NCBI GenBank assembly: GCA_946183095.1 | Contig: CAMHBE010000022.1 | Span: forward strand, 1-13,348 | Direction of reading: 5' to 3' | Length of the DNA: 13,348 bases | DNA from: an uncultured Clostridia bacterium | Lineage (GTDB): Bacteria; Bacillota; Clostridia; Oscillospirales; Ruminococcaceae | In this document: positions 7,749 to 13,348 of the stretch, piece after piece | Position numbering within the stretch: the stretch's first letter is position 1 | Layout of the letters: every line of letters begins with the position of its first letter | Made by a program: the position numbers and the translations under genes | Notes under the pieces: model-generated | What the model saw: only the letters and a program-made list of their open reading frames with translations | What the model was told of the DNA's origin: nothing | Database searches by the model: none

Positions 7749-8189
7749 GTGCGTAGAAATATGATGATAAAAGAATTACTTGCATCACATAAGGTGATCG
7801 ACGACCGGATAAACTGTATGCTCGACGAGATAGCCGAGCTCAGAGCGCTCGCGGAGAGAACTACCATGCGTATCAGCGGAGAGAGCCGCTGCCGCGGAGG
7901 CTATTCCGACAAGGTTGGTGCGAATGCCGCGAAAATAGCCGACCTTGAAATAAAAATCGACCGCGAGATAGACAGGCTCGTCGATCTGAAAGAACATATC
8001 ATAGAAGTGGTCTCCGCCCTCGAAGACGAGACGGAACGCACTGTCACGGAGCGCCACTACATACTGCATGAATCGTGGGAGACGATCGCCGAAAAGCTCA
8101 ACTACTCCCCCCGCCATATCATTCGCATACACAACAAGGCTGTCGAGCATCTTGAGGAAATGTTCGACAGCAAGGAGATGTCGGCTTGA
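7749..8189 (+). CDS. DUF1492-like protein with sigma-70 region 4-type helix-turn-helix
   Basis: 146 residues. About 6-95 is a charged helical, probably coiled-coil part; about 96-140 (VTERHYILHESWETIAEKLNYSPRHIIRIHNKAVEHL) is a helix-turn-helix like sigma factor region 4. This arrangement is typical of DUF1492/ArpU-like late transcription regulators of Firmicutes phages and mobile elements, pointing to a phage origin for this cassette. GTG 7749 lies 12 bp after AGGAGG (7731-7736); ATG 7761 or 7764 would be 24 bp or more away and is less likely. It starts 33 bp after the zinc-ribbon gene, in the same operon. The last codons and stop coincide with the outer end of a MITE-like repeat, so the original C-terminus may have differed slightly. 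Confidence 0.8.
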   Translation: MRRNMMIKELLASHKVIDDRINCMLDEIAELRALAERTTMRISGESRCRGGYSDKVGANAAKIADLEIKIDREIDRLVDLKEHIIEVVSALEDETERTVTERHYILHESWETIAEKLNYSPRHIIRIHNKAVEHLEEMFDSKEMSA

Positions 8190-8458
8190 CTATCAGGTAG
8201 GTGCAGCGGCGCGTTCGCGCTTGTCCTTGTGGGGCAATTTATTTGCGTGCGTCCTGCACGCTTTTGATTGCCCCTACCAATGCTTCCTGCATCGGCAGAC
8301 GGCACAAGGGCTGCGGTCTGTCGGTCAGCCCTCTCTGTGGCTTTTGCGATGCAAAAGCTCCACCTCACCCGCTAATCGGGGAGACACCCCTTGACCTGCG
8401 GCAGCCTAACGCTGTACCGAAATATTATTTAATTCAGATAAAGTTTTTTGACAGACTA
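8182..8458 (+). repeat. MITE-like element, left copy (about 277 bp, diverged ends)
   Basis: Non-coding. Bases 8197-8315 match the reverse complement of 8618-8736 at 118 of 119 positions, and similarity resumes at about 8392-8457 (GACCTGCGGCAGCC through TTTTTTGACAGACT). The outer ends (CGGCTTGACTATCAGG and TTTTTTGACAGACT) correspond to the terminal repeats of the right copy but are more diverged. It contains foldable segments: GCGCGTTCGCGC, and GGGGCAAT...ATTGCCCC around an inner GCGTGC/GCACGC stem. No target duplication is seen around this copy. It sits between the DUF1492 stop and that gene's apparent terminator. Confidence 0.75.
8323..8396. repeat. Small palindromic insert nested in the left MITE-like copy
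   Basis: About 70 bp absent from the right copy. It begins GGTCA and ends TGACC, and holds an 8-bp perfect stem GCTTTTGC/GCAAAAGC with a 3-base loop (about 8340-8358). It resembles short palindromic intergenic repeats common in gut Clostridia. The alternative is that the right copy lost this part. Confidence 0.5.
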
Positions 8459-8494
8459 AGCGACTGTGGTTCCCGCCGCAGCCGCTGTTTTTTT
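8459..8494 (+). terminator. Intrinsic terminator, probably of the zinc-ribbon/DUF1492 operon
   Basis: AGCGACTGTGG (8459-8469) pairs with CCGCAGCCGCT (8476-8486): an 11-bp stem with one mismatch and one G-U pair and a 6-base loop, then G and seven T (8488-8494). It begins immediately after the left MITE-like copy, so it is about 270 bp from the gene it would serve. Confidence 0.75.
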
Positions 8495-8505
8495 GCTGTA
8501 AGGCA

Positions 8506-8534
8506 TTGCAAAAAAATACATGATATGATATAAT
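8506..8534 (+). promoter_or_regulatory. Probable ancestral promoter of the MFS gene, displaced by the right MITE-like copy
   Basis: TTGCAA (8506-8511), a 17-bp spacer and a perfect TATAAT (8529-8534), which lies inside the 14-bp palindrome GATATAATTATATC. Removing the right element and one copy of its flanking duplication would put this promoter about 70 bp upstream of the MFS ATG. Today a 208-bp foldable element separates them. Confidence 0.6.
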
Positions 8535-8543
8535 TATATCTTG
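8524..8543 (+). repeat. 20-bp direct repeat flanking the right MITE-like copy (left member)
   Basis: TATGATATAATTATATCTTG occurs here and again at 8752-8771 with no mismatch, directly abutting both ends of the element at 8544-8751. It is best read as a long target-site duplication, but the AT-rich palindrome could also have pre-existed as a repeat. Confidence 0.7.
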
Positions 8544-8751
8544 CAGTCTGTCAAAAAAGCCTTACCTGAATAAAAATTTAATTCGGTGCAGCGCCCGGCT
8601 GCCGCAAGTCCAGAGCGCGCAGCCCTTGTGCCGTCTGCCGATGCAGGAAGCATTGGTAGGGGCAATCAAAAGCGTGCAGGACGCACGCAAATAAATTGCC
8701 CCACAAGGACAAGCGCGAACGCGCCGCCGCACCTACTTTATTGACACGCTG
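8544..8751 (-). repeat. MITE-like element, right copy (208 bp, intact ends)
   Basis: Non-coding. Terminal inverted repeats CAGTCTGTCAAAAAAG (8544-8559) and CAGCGTGTCAATAAAG (complement of 8736-8751) match at 13 of 16. It is flanked by exact 20-bp direct repeats. It is inverted relative to the left copy and shares its 119-bp core. With no transposase inside, it would have to be mobilised in trans; the parent family is not recognised. Confidence 0.75.
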
Positions 8752-8771
8752 TATGATATAATTATATCTTG
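8752..8771 (+). repeat. 20-bp direct repeat flanking the right MITE-like copy (right member)
   Basis: Second copy of TATGATATAATTATATCTTG. It carries TATAAT at 8757-8762, but the TTGACA in the adjoining element end (8741-8746) is only 10 bp away, too close for a normal promoter. Confidence 0.7.
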
Positions 8772-8781
8772 TCTTATCGGT

Positions 8782-8810
8782 TTGACAACAGTCTGCTGCC
8801 AAAGTAAAAT
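8782..8810 (+). promoter_or_regulatory. Candidate proximal promoter of the MFS gene
   Basis: TTGACA (8782-8787), a 17-bp spacer and TAAAAT (8805-8810). Transcription would start near 8817, leaving a leader of only about 14 bases with the ribosome site GGAGAGAG (8819-8826) almost at the 5' end. It could supply expression now that the upstream promoter is displaced. Confidence 0.5.
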
Positions 8811-8830
8811 TATAAAACGGAGAGAGAAAT

Positions 8831-10018
8831 ATGGGAACATTGCTTCTTGCAGTAATATATCTGGCGTTCGTAAGTCTCGGACTTCCCGACTCGCTGCTGG
8901 GTTCGGGCTGGCCGACGATGCAGCGAGACTTCGGAGTGCCATCGTCGTATGCGGGGTATGTGTCGATGTCGATATCATTCATGACGATAGTATCCGCCCT
9001 CATTGCCCCGTATCTGATACGGAAAGTGCGCACACAATGGATAGTGGTATTCTCCATACTGCTGACTGTCATAGGACTTTTAGGTTTTTCGTTCTCGGGG
9101 TCGTATCTCATGCTTTTCCTGTTCGTCGTACCCTACGGACTGGGCGCAGGCTCGATAGATTCCGCGCTTAACAACTACGTCGCAAAGCACTGCTCGTCGG
9201 CTGTGATGAACTTTCTGCATTGCTTCTACGGTGTGGGAGCAATGATAAGCCCGTACATCATGTCGCTGGCACTTGCCCACGCGCACTGGAACGACGGCTA
9301 CAGGTGGACGGCGTACATACAGTCCGGCATAATGCTGATATGTCTGATATCCGTGCCGCTGTGGAAAAAAAGCGGCACCGCGGATGAGGACGACGAGAGC
9401 GGCAGCGCCGGCATACGGGAAGCGTTGAAACTGCCGGGAGTGATACCGACGCTCGTTTCATTTTTCGCGTACTGTGCGGGTGAAGCCACCTGTTTTCTGT
9501 GGACTTCCAGCTATTTTGCGGGAACCAAAGAAGGCATAAGCGCAGACACAGCAGCGGCTTTCGGCTCACTGATATTCGGAGGGCTGATGTTCGGACGGCT
9601 GATATCTGCATTCGTTTCGGCAAAGCTCGGCGACAGGCTTCTCATACGCATAGGCGTGTCGGCGGAAGCAGTGGGCATACTGCTGATACTGCTGCCGCTG
9701 CCGGGGTATATCCCAGCGGCTGTGGGATTTGTACTGACAGGCATAGGCATGGGACCCGTTTATCCAGCGATACAGCACATGGCACCCGCTAATTTCGGCA
9801 TGAAAAACAGCGCGGCGGTGATAGGTCTTCAAATGGCGTCGGCGTATATCGGCAGCACGTTCATGCCTATGGTGTTCGGACATTTGCAGCAGACATTCGG
9901 GATATGGATAATGCCGCTGTATCTCGCAGGATTCGCACTTCTGAACATCGGACTTATCGAGTTTGCTTACCGCCGTATCGACAGTAAGAAGAACATAAAG
10001 TCTGATGATGTATCATAA
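8831..10018 (+). CDS. Major facilitator superfamily transporter, probably sugar/organic solute
   Basis: 395 residues, highly hydrophobic, with a pattern of about 12 membrane helices in two halves split by a charged cytoplasmic loop near residues 176-200 (WKKSGTADEDDESGS). It begins directly in helix 1; AFVSLGLPDSLLGSGWP at about 12-28 is typical of a Firmicutes MFS group related to FucP-like sugar permeases. IAPYLIRKV lies in the loop 2-3 region and SAKLGDRLLIRIG in the equivalent loop of the second half. The substrate cannot be told from sequence; the nearby glycoside hydrolase makes a sugar reasonable. ATG 8831 has GGAGAGAG upstream. It is transcribed alone and ends at a hairpin shared with the convergent gene. 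Confidence 0.85.
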   Translation: MGTLLLAVIYLAFVSLGLPDSLLGSGWPTMQRDFGVPSSYAGYVSMSISFMTIVSALIAPYLIRKVRTQWIVVFSILLTVIGLLGFSFSGSYLMLFLFVVPYGLGAGSIDSALNNYVAKHCSSAVMNFLHCFYGVGAMISPYIMSLALAHAHWNDGYRWTAYIQSGIMLICLISVPLWKKSGTADEDDESGSAGIREALKLPGVIPTLVSFFAYCAGEATCFLWTSSYFAGTKEGISADTAAAFGSLIFGGLMFGRLISAFVSAKLGDRLLIRIGVSAEAVGILLILLPLPGYIPAAVGFVLTGIGMGPVYPAIQHMAPANFGMKNSAAVIGLQMASAYIGSTFMPMVFGHLQQTFGIWIMPLYLAGFALLNIGLIEFAYRRIDSKKNIKSDDVS

Positions 10019-10042
10019 ATCCCGGAAATATGCCTTAACGAT

Positions 10043-10085
10043 AGATCCCCCTGCCTGCCGCGGGGGGATCTTAACATTATTTTTA
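10043..10085 (+). terminator. Hairpin terminator between the convergent MFS and GH26-like genes
   Basis: AGATCCCCC (10043-10051) pairs perfectly with GGGGGATCT (10063-10071), 9 bp with an 11-base loop, followed by an AT-rich TTAACATTATTTTT. It lies 25 bp after the MFS stop. The stem can serve both strands, but the T-rich tail favours the plus direction. Confidence 0.7.
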
Positions 10086-10106
10086 AGCTGCGGAAATTGA
10101 GAAATA

Positions 10107-11555
10107 TCACTTATCCTTTGAGGGAGAGACCGCTTCATAACGAATGCGGATGTCGGGCAGTTTCGATATTGTGGTATAGCTGTTGGTCTGCCAGTCCGCA
10201 CCGTCCTTCGGGTCATTCTCGCCGGACGCGGGCGGAGCGAATATTTTCAGCGTGAGATCTGCCGCGCCGTTAAGCCTGTTCTCGTAGAATGCGGGCATGA
10301 GGTCTATGGTCTTTGCCTTCGGTGACTTGTAGAACCAGCGCCCGTTTATTTCGAGCATGAGGTTGAGTTCTTCCTCAAAAGTCACCTCGCAGAAAACGGG
10401 GTCCTTCTCAAAATGCAGTGTCACCGCAAGTCCGTCGGCATCCTCCGCGCCGCCCCAGCGCAGTTTTGCGGGGAGCTGCACATCATCGCCGACAGTCATT
10501 TCCGGCATGAAGAACGGGTCGTTTATTATGCCCTTGTAGGTTTTCATGAGAGGCTGCTCGATACCAACATTCGGGTTGTTGGGGTCTTCTGTCTCCAGTC
10601 CGAGCCTGCCACGGTCACGGAACTGATAGCAGGTAAATCCGCTGAGCCACCTGTCCTTGTCATTTTTCAGCATATCGCAGAATATCTGCATCATCTCCGC
10701 CTGCTCGTAAGCGCCGGTAACATCGCCGTCCGCGTTGAGCTCACTGAGCACCATGGGCTTCTGTTTGCCGCCGCAGAGCTGTCTGAAACGGTCATAGCTG
10801 CGTTTGCCCATTTCATAGACTTCCTTTACCTGCGAACGTCCGAACGAAGTCCCGCCCTTTTCCGCGACATCATAAGGCCAGCCCCAGTGCAGAGCGAGGT
10901 ACTTGTCTATCGACCAGATGTCGGTAGCACGGACAGCGTCCGCGAACTCCTTCTCCTTCTCTATCTCCTCGGTGTCGGGCTTCTCAACACCGCCCGCGCA
11001 GAGTATCGTGCTGACGTTTGGAGCGTGCTCTTTCAGTATATTGTGGAACTTAACATAGAAATCCGCGATCTGCTGATATGTCGCACGCTTCGTGAACGAG
11101 AACCAGTTTCCGGTGGCTTCGTGATTTATGCGTATCATCATCCTGCCGAATGTCGAGAGATCCTTGGCGATAGCGACAAGATGCTCGTCGGGAACGTTCG
11201 GGTCTATCGTCAGTGTCAGGATAACGTCCTGACCGTGTGCGCGGACTTCCCGCATATACTTGAAAGGTTCATCGGACAGGTCGCCGCCGATACCGCCCTT
11301 ATAGGTGAAATAATCATCGTAGGGATAATCCCACGCGAACGAGACTTCCCTTTCCTTGCAGGCTTCGCTTATGCGCTGCGGCCACTCCTTGTCGAGCGGG
11401 TAGTAGCAGTACATAAGGCTTATCGCGCGGTGGGGTCTGCCGAGCTTGTTTAGTATGTAGTCCTGATCGACGTACTCGCCGCGTTCGCTGCCGTCACCGA
11501 GATCAACGGCGCATTTTGCCGCGCCCATGTGCAGTTTGCTTACCTTGTATTCCAT
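10107..11555 (-). CDS. GH26-like (clan GH-A) glycoside hydrolase, apparently cytoplasmic
   Basis: 482 residues. The N-terminal about 340 residues look like a TIM-barrel hydrolase of the beta-mannanase (GH26) type. MIRINHEATGNWF (140-152) resembles the acid/base motif, with E146 after H145; MVLSELNAD (268-276) supplies E272 as candidate nucleophile; DIWSIDKYLALHWGWP lies between. Residues about 345-475 look like a separate beta-rich domain. No signal peptide, lipobox or anchor is seen, so it would act on imported oligosaccharides or has a non-exported role. Beta-mannan is a guess from GH26; GH39 or an unclassified GH-A family are alternatives. ATG 11555 has GGAGGA (plus 11563-11568) 7 bp upstream. 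It is a single gene with its own promoter and operator. Confidence 0.65.
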   Translation of the reverse strand: MEYKVSKLHMGAAKCAVDLGDGSERGEYVDQDYILNKLGRPHRAISLMYCYYPLDKEWPQRISEACKEREVSFAWDYPYDDYFTYKGGIGGDLSDEPFKYMREVRAHGQDVILTLTIDPNVPDEHLVAIAKDLSTFGRMMIRINHEATGNWFSFTKRATYQQIADFYVKFHNILKEHAPNVSTILCAGGVEKPDTEEIEKEKEFADAVRATDIWSIDKYLALHWGWPYDVAEKGGTSFGRSQVKEVYEMGKRSYDRFRQLCGGKQKPMVLSELNADGDVTGAYEQAEMMQIFCDMLKNDKDRWLSGFTCYQFRDRGRLGLETEDPNNPNVGIEQPLMKTYKGIINDPFFMPEMTVGDDVQLPAKLRWGGAEDADGLAVTLHFEKDPVFCEVTFEEELNLMLEINGRWFYKSPKAKTIDLMPAFYENRLNGAADLTLKIFAPPASGENDPKDGADWQTNSYTTISKLPDIRIRYEAVSPSKDK

Positions 11556-11581
11556 ATTGTCATCCTCCGGATATCATGTTG

Positions 11582-11595
11582 TGAAAACGATTACC
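11582..11595 (-). promoter_or_regulatory. cre/LacI-family-type operator for the GH26-like gene
   Basis: TGAAAACGATTACC fits the CcpA cre pattern TGWAANCGNTNWCA at 13 of 14 positions, around a central CG. It lies just downstream of the -10, where a bound regulator would block transcription. It could serve CcpA catabolite repression or a dedicated LacI-family sugar regulator. Confidence 0.55.
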
Positions 11596-11601
11596 TTTTG
11601 C

Positions 11602-11630
11602 ATTATAGCATACTTTTTTGAAAAATGCAA
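11602..11630 (-). promoter_or_regulatory. Promoter of the GH26-like gene
   Basis: Minus strand TTGCAT (plus 11625-11630), a 17-bp spacer and perfect TATAAT (plus 11602-11607), about 47 bp before the start codon. Confidence 0.75.
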
Positions 11631-11713
11631 GAGGTTTTGGGAATATTTTATCATTACGGTTTTACATTTTCATTTCGGTCGGTAATTTCCCGTTTTACGG
11701 GATGATACGAAGA

Positions 11714-11747
11714 ATGACCACCGTCCTGTCGGAAGTGCGGTGGTCAT
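11714..11747 (-). terminator. Hairpin downstream of the BMP lipoprotein gene, possible terminator
   Basis: ATGACCACCG (11714-11723) and CGGTGGTCAT (11738-11747) form a perfect 10-bp stem with a 14-base loop. On the minus strand the following bases are not T-rich (TCTTCGTATC), so Rho-independent function is doubtful. A second small stem, CCCGT/ACGGG (11689-11701), follows. Together with the GH26 promoter this accounts for the 305-bp gap between the two genes; no real gene is seen in it. Confidence 0.45.
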
Positions 11748-11860
11748 AGCTTTTGATTTACGTCTTTTGGATCGGTCAATATATTTCGGTAACAATGTCC
11801 GGGCAATGAAGATATCCGCCGCGAACGAGCCGCTGCACCAACATCTCTGACCGAACTGCG

Positions 11861-13204
11861 TCATCTCCTGACTACGAGATCCGAGCTGACGGGGTTGTCG
11901 ATTATCTCTGTGAAGGAGCCGGTCTTGCGGACACTCTGGACGAGCCAGTTGATGTTGATGATGTTGGAGAAATCGAGGGACTGCCCTTTTTCGACCATGA
12001 TCTTTCCGTCTGCGTTCTTTATCTCTCCGGTGAACACCTTCGCCTGACCTGACTTGATATAATCATAATACTTTCCGCAGATATCCGCCGTGCCTTCCTT
12101 TGCAGCCGTGCCGAAATCCACAAGTCTCGCCATGCCCGCACCGATATCGCCGGTGTAGTGTCTCGGGTTGAAGTTGTCATTCACTATAGCGCGTACCTCG
12201 TCAACGATGTATGTGCTGAAATTGAAGTAAAAACCGGTGATGTAGCTGTCGGGGGCAACTTCCGGCAGATCGCCGCAGTTCGCCACGACCTTGATGCCCT
12301 TCTGTTCGCAGTAGCGCGCCGGGTAATCGCTCTCCATGTATGACATGATAACGTCGCAGCCCTGCGAGATAAGATCGTCGACAGCCGCTTCTATCTCGTC
12401 GTGGTCATTCGACCATGCCCAGTTCACGCGGACATCAGACTGTGACAGCTTCAGCACTTCGAGGGTTCCGAGGGTAAAGCCGTCTATCACGCCGTAAACG
12501 TTGTATTCGCCGGGGTCGGAGATAATGCCGATGCAGTTGTTCTCGGTATTGTACGCCGCCGCCATTCCGCACACCGCCGCCGTCTGATACAGCTCGCCGC
12601 CGAAGCTCGACGACGTGGAGGATGTGCCGTTGCCGCCGAAACTCAGGAAATATGTCATGTTTCCGGAACGCGTCTCTTTGTCAACGGAACTTGCGAATTT
12701 CGGGCTTGCCGCGACGATAATGTTGCAGCCTTCGTCCTGCAAAACGTTCACCGCGTCCGGGAAATCACCCACCAGAACATTTTCGACGTAGCAGGTCTCC
12801 AGACCGAGGGTCTTTTCAAGCTGTTGTCTCGCGGCTTCAAACGAAACGTGGGTAGCGCCTTCCGACATTGTGTCGCCGTAAACGAAGCCTACCTTATACA
12901 CGATCTCCGGCGGCTTTTCGTTCGGGTCGTAGTATTCGGTAACGAGAACGCCCTGTTCGTCGTAAACTTCCTCGCCCGCATCATTCGTCACAGGGCGGGA
13001 TTCCAGCGGTATCGTCTCATATACGGCATTGCCCACCTCGTCGGTCACGGGTTCGCCTTTATCGTCGGTCATGGGTATCGTTTTGTATGAGCCTTCCTCA
13101 AGCTCGACTTCCTCTTCGCCGCCGCATCCCGAAACAGATAATACGCACAGCGCGGTCAGGGCTAATGCCGACACTTTTCTGATATTTTTAGTCAAACCAA
13201 ACAT
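11861..13204 (-). CDS. BMP-family (PnrA-like) substrate-binding lipoprotein
   Basis: 447 residues. Lipoprotein signal: basic MFGLTKNIRK, a hydrophobic stretch, then lipobox VSGC with C27 as lipidation site. Residues about 30-100 are an acidic spacer with imperfect repeats (PVTDEVGNAVYETIP, then PVTNDAGEEVYDEQGV). From about 103 to the end is a BMP-type periplasmic-binding fold: YKVGFVYGD, CNIIVAASPKF, YFLSFGGNG, CIGIISDPGEYNVYGVIDGFTLG, GCDVIMSYMES, IKVVANCGDLPEVAPDSYITGFYFNF. Members bind nucleosides or related ligands for an ABC importer. ATG 13204 was chosen over an in-frame ATG at 13255: it has AAAGGAG (plus 13213-13219) 8 bp upstream, gives a clean signal peptide, and 13255 lies close to the predicted transcription start. 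No permease or ATPase gene follows on this strand. Confidence 0.88.
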   Translation of the reverse strand: MFGLTKNIRKVSALALTALCVLSVSGCGGEEEVELEEGSYKTIPMTDDKGEPVTDEVGNAVYETIPLESRPVTNDAGEEVYDEQGVLVTEYYDPNEKPPEIVYKVGFVYGDTMSEGATHVSFEAARQQLEKTLGLETCYVENVLVGDFPDAVNVLQDEGCNIIVAASPKFASSVDKETRSGNMTYFLSFGGNGTSSTSSSFGGELYQTAAVCGMAAAYNTENNCIGIISDPGEYNVYGVIDGFTLGTLEVLKLSQSDVRVNWAWSNDHDEIEAAVDDLISQGCDVIMSYMESDYPARYCEQKGIKVVANCGDLPEVAPDSYITGFYFNFSTYIVDEVRAIVNDNFNPRHYTGDIGAGMARLVDFGTAAKEGTADICGKYYDYIKSGQAKVFTGEIKNADGKIMVEKGQSLDFSNIININWLVQSVRKTGSFTEIIDNPVSSDLVVRR

Positions 13205-13266
13205 AAAAAAATCTCCTTTATTGTCTGTTTTGCTCAAAAACGTGTAATATTTCACATTATCAATCT

Positions 13267-13295
13267 ATTATAACACATTTTTCCGCAAAAATCAA
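13267..13295 (-). promoter_or_regulatory. Promoter of the BMP lipoprotein gene
   Basis: Minus strand TTGATT (plus 13290-13295), a 17-bp spacer and perfect TATAAT (plus 13267-13272). This gives a leader of about 55 bases before ATG 13204. Confidence 0.7.
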
Positions 13296-13328
13296 GGGCT
13301 CCTCTAAAAACCTATTGTCGTTCAGGCG

Positions 13329-13347
13329 TGCCGACATAAAGTCGGCA
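13329..13347. other. Hairpin at the window edge
   Basis: TGCCGAC (13329-13335) and GTCGGCA (13341-13347) form a perfect 7-bp stem with loop ATAAA. It may be part of a terminator or an intergenic repeat that continues outside the window; nothing else can be said. Confidence 0.4.
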
Positions 13348-13348
13348 G

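Noticed and set aside
7325..7867. 180-residue minus-strand reading frame
   Set aside because: It is antisense to the zinc-ribbon gene and the divergent control region, with no ribosome site; a shadow frame.
8201..8533. Reading frames of about 100-110 residues in the intergenic region
   Set aside because: They lie in the MITE-like repeats, lack ribosome sites and run across repeat boundaries; they are by-products of GC-rich palindromes.
8741..8762. Promoter from the element's TTGACA and the duplicated TATAAT
   Set aside because: The spacer is only 10 bp, too short for sigma-A recognition.
8190..8830. CRISPR array or tRNA in the repeat-rich gap
   Set aside because: The repeats are one inverted pair plus one 20-bp pair, not regularly spaced; no cloverleaf was found.
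10413..11453. 346-residue plus-strand reading frame
   Set aside because: It is antisense to the GH26-like gene, which has clear motifs, ribosome site and promoter.
11670..11864. 64-residue minus-strand reading frame overlapping the lipoprotein stop by ATGA
   Set aside because: The ribosome-like AGGAG abuts the ATG with no spacing, the frame runs through the 10-bp hairpin, and the product has no recognisable pattern.

Overview
The window reads as chromosome of a spore-forming Clostridia, most likely Oscillospiraceae/Ruminococcus-like. The reasons are the spoVA sporulation genes, strong sigma-A-type promoters and Shine-Dalgarno sites, frequent ATA isoleucine codons in a moderately GC-rich background, and the carbohydrate gene content. 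The genus is inference.

Left (1-1120): the 3' part of spoVAD and a complete spoVAE, the end of a conserved spoVA operon. Centre-left (1151-6708): a strong promoter drives three tightly packed plus-strand genes: a TerB_N/TerB_C protein, a BrxD-like P-loop ATPase and a BrxHI/Lhr-like DEIH helicase. They are spaced 4 bp apart and then overlapped by ATGA. This is the gene set and order of the Shango anti-phage system (sngA-sngB-sngC). The first gene also has a YjbR/MmcQ-like N-terminal region, which I do not know as part of the described system. A likely terminator for the operon lies inside the 3' end of the next, convergent gene; the two stop codons are 3 bp apart.

Centre (6644-8189): a phage-type regulatory cassette. 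A CI/LexA-like repressor (XRE helix-turn-helix plus S24 autoprotease) is divergent from a four-CxxC zinc-ribbon protein and a DUF1492/sigma-region-4-like protein. The 200 bp between them holds two divergent promoters with nearly the same sequence, plus repeated candidate operators. A DNA-damage-responsive switch beside a defence operon is attractive, but a regulatory link is not shown.

Centre-right (8182-8751): two inverted copies of a small non-coding MITE-like element share a 119-bp core (118 identical). The right copy has terminal inverted repeats and is flanked by a 20-bp direct repeat. It appears to have jumped into the promoter/leader of the MFS gene. The left copy sits exactly between the DUF1492 gene and that gene's terminator.

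Right (8831-13348): an MFS transporter ends at a hairpin in the convergent gap. A minus-strand GH26-like glycoside hydrolase without a signal peptide has a cre/LacI-type operator just after its promoter. A minus-strand BMP-family (PnrA-like) substrate-binding lipoprotein has its own promoter, with no permease or ATPase gene in view. These look like ordinary nutrient-uptake genes. No tRNA, rRNA, CRISPR array or transposase gene was recognised.
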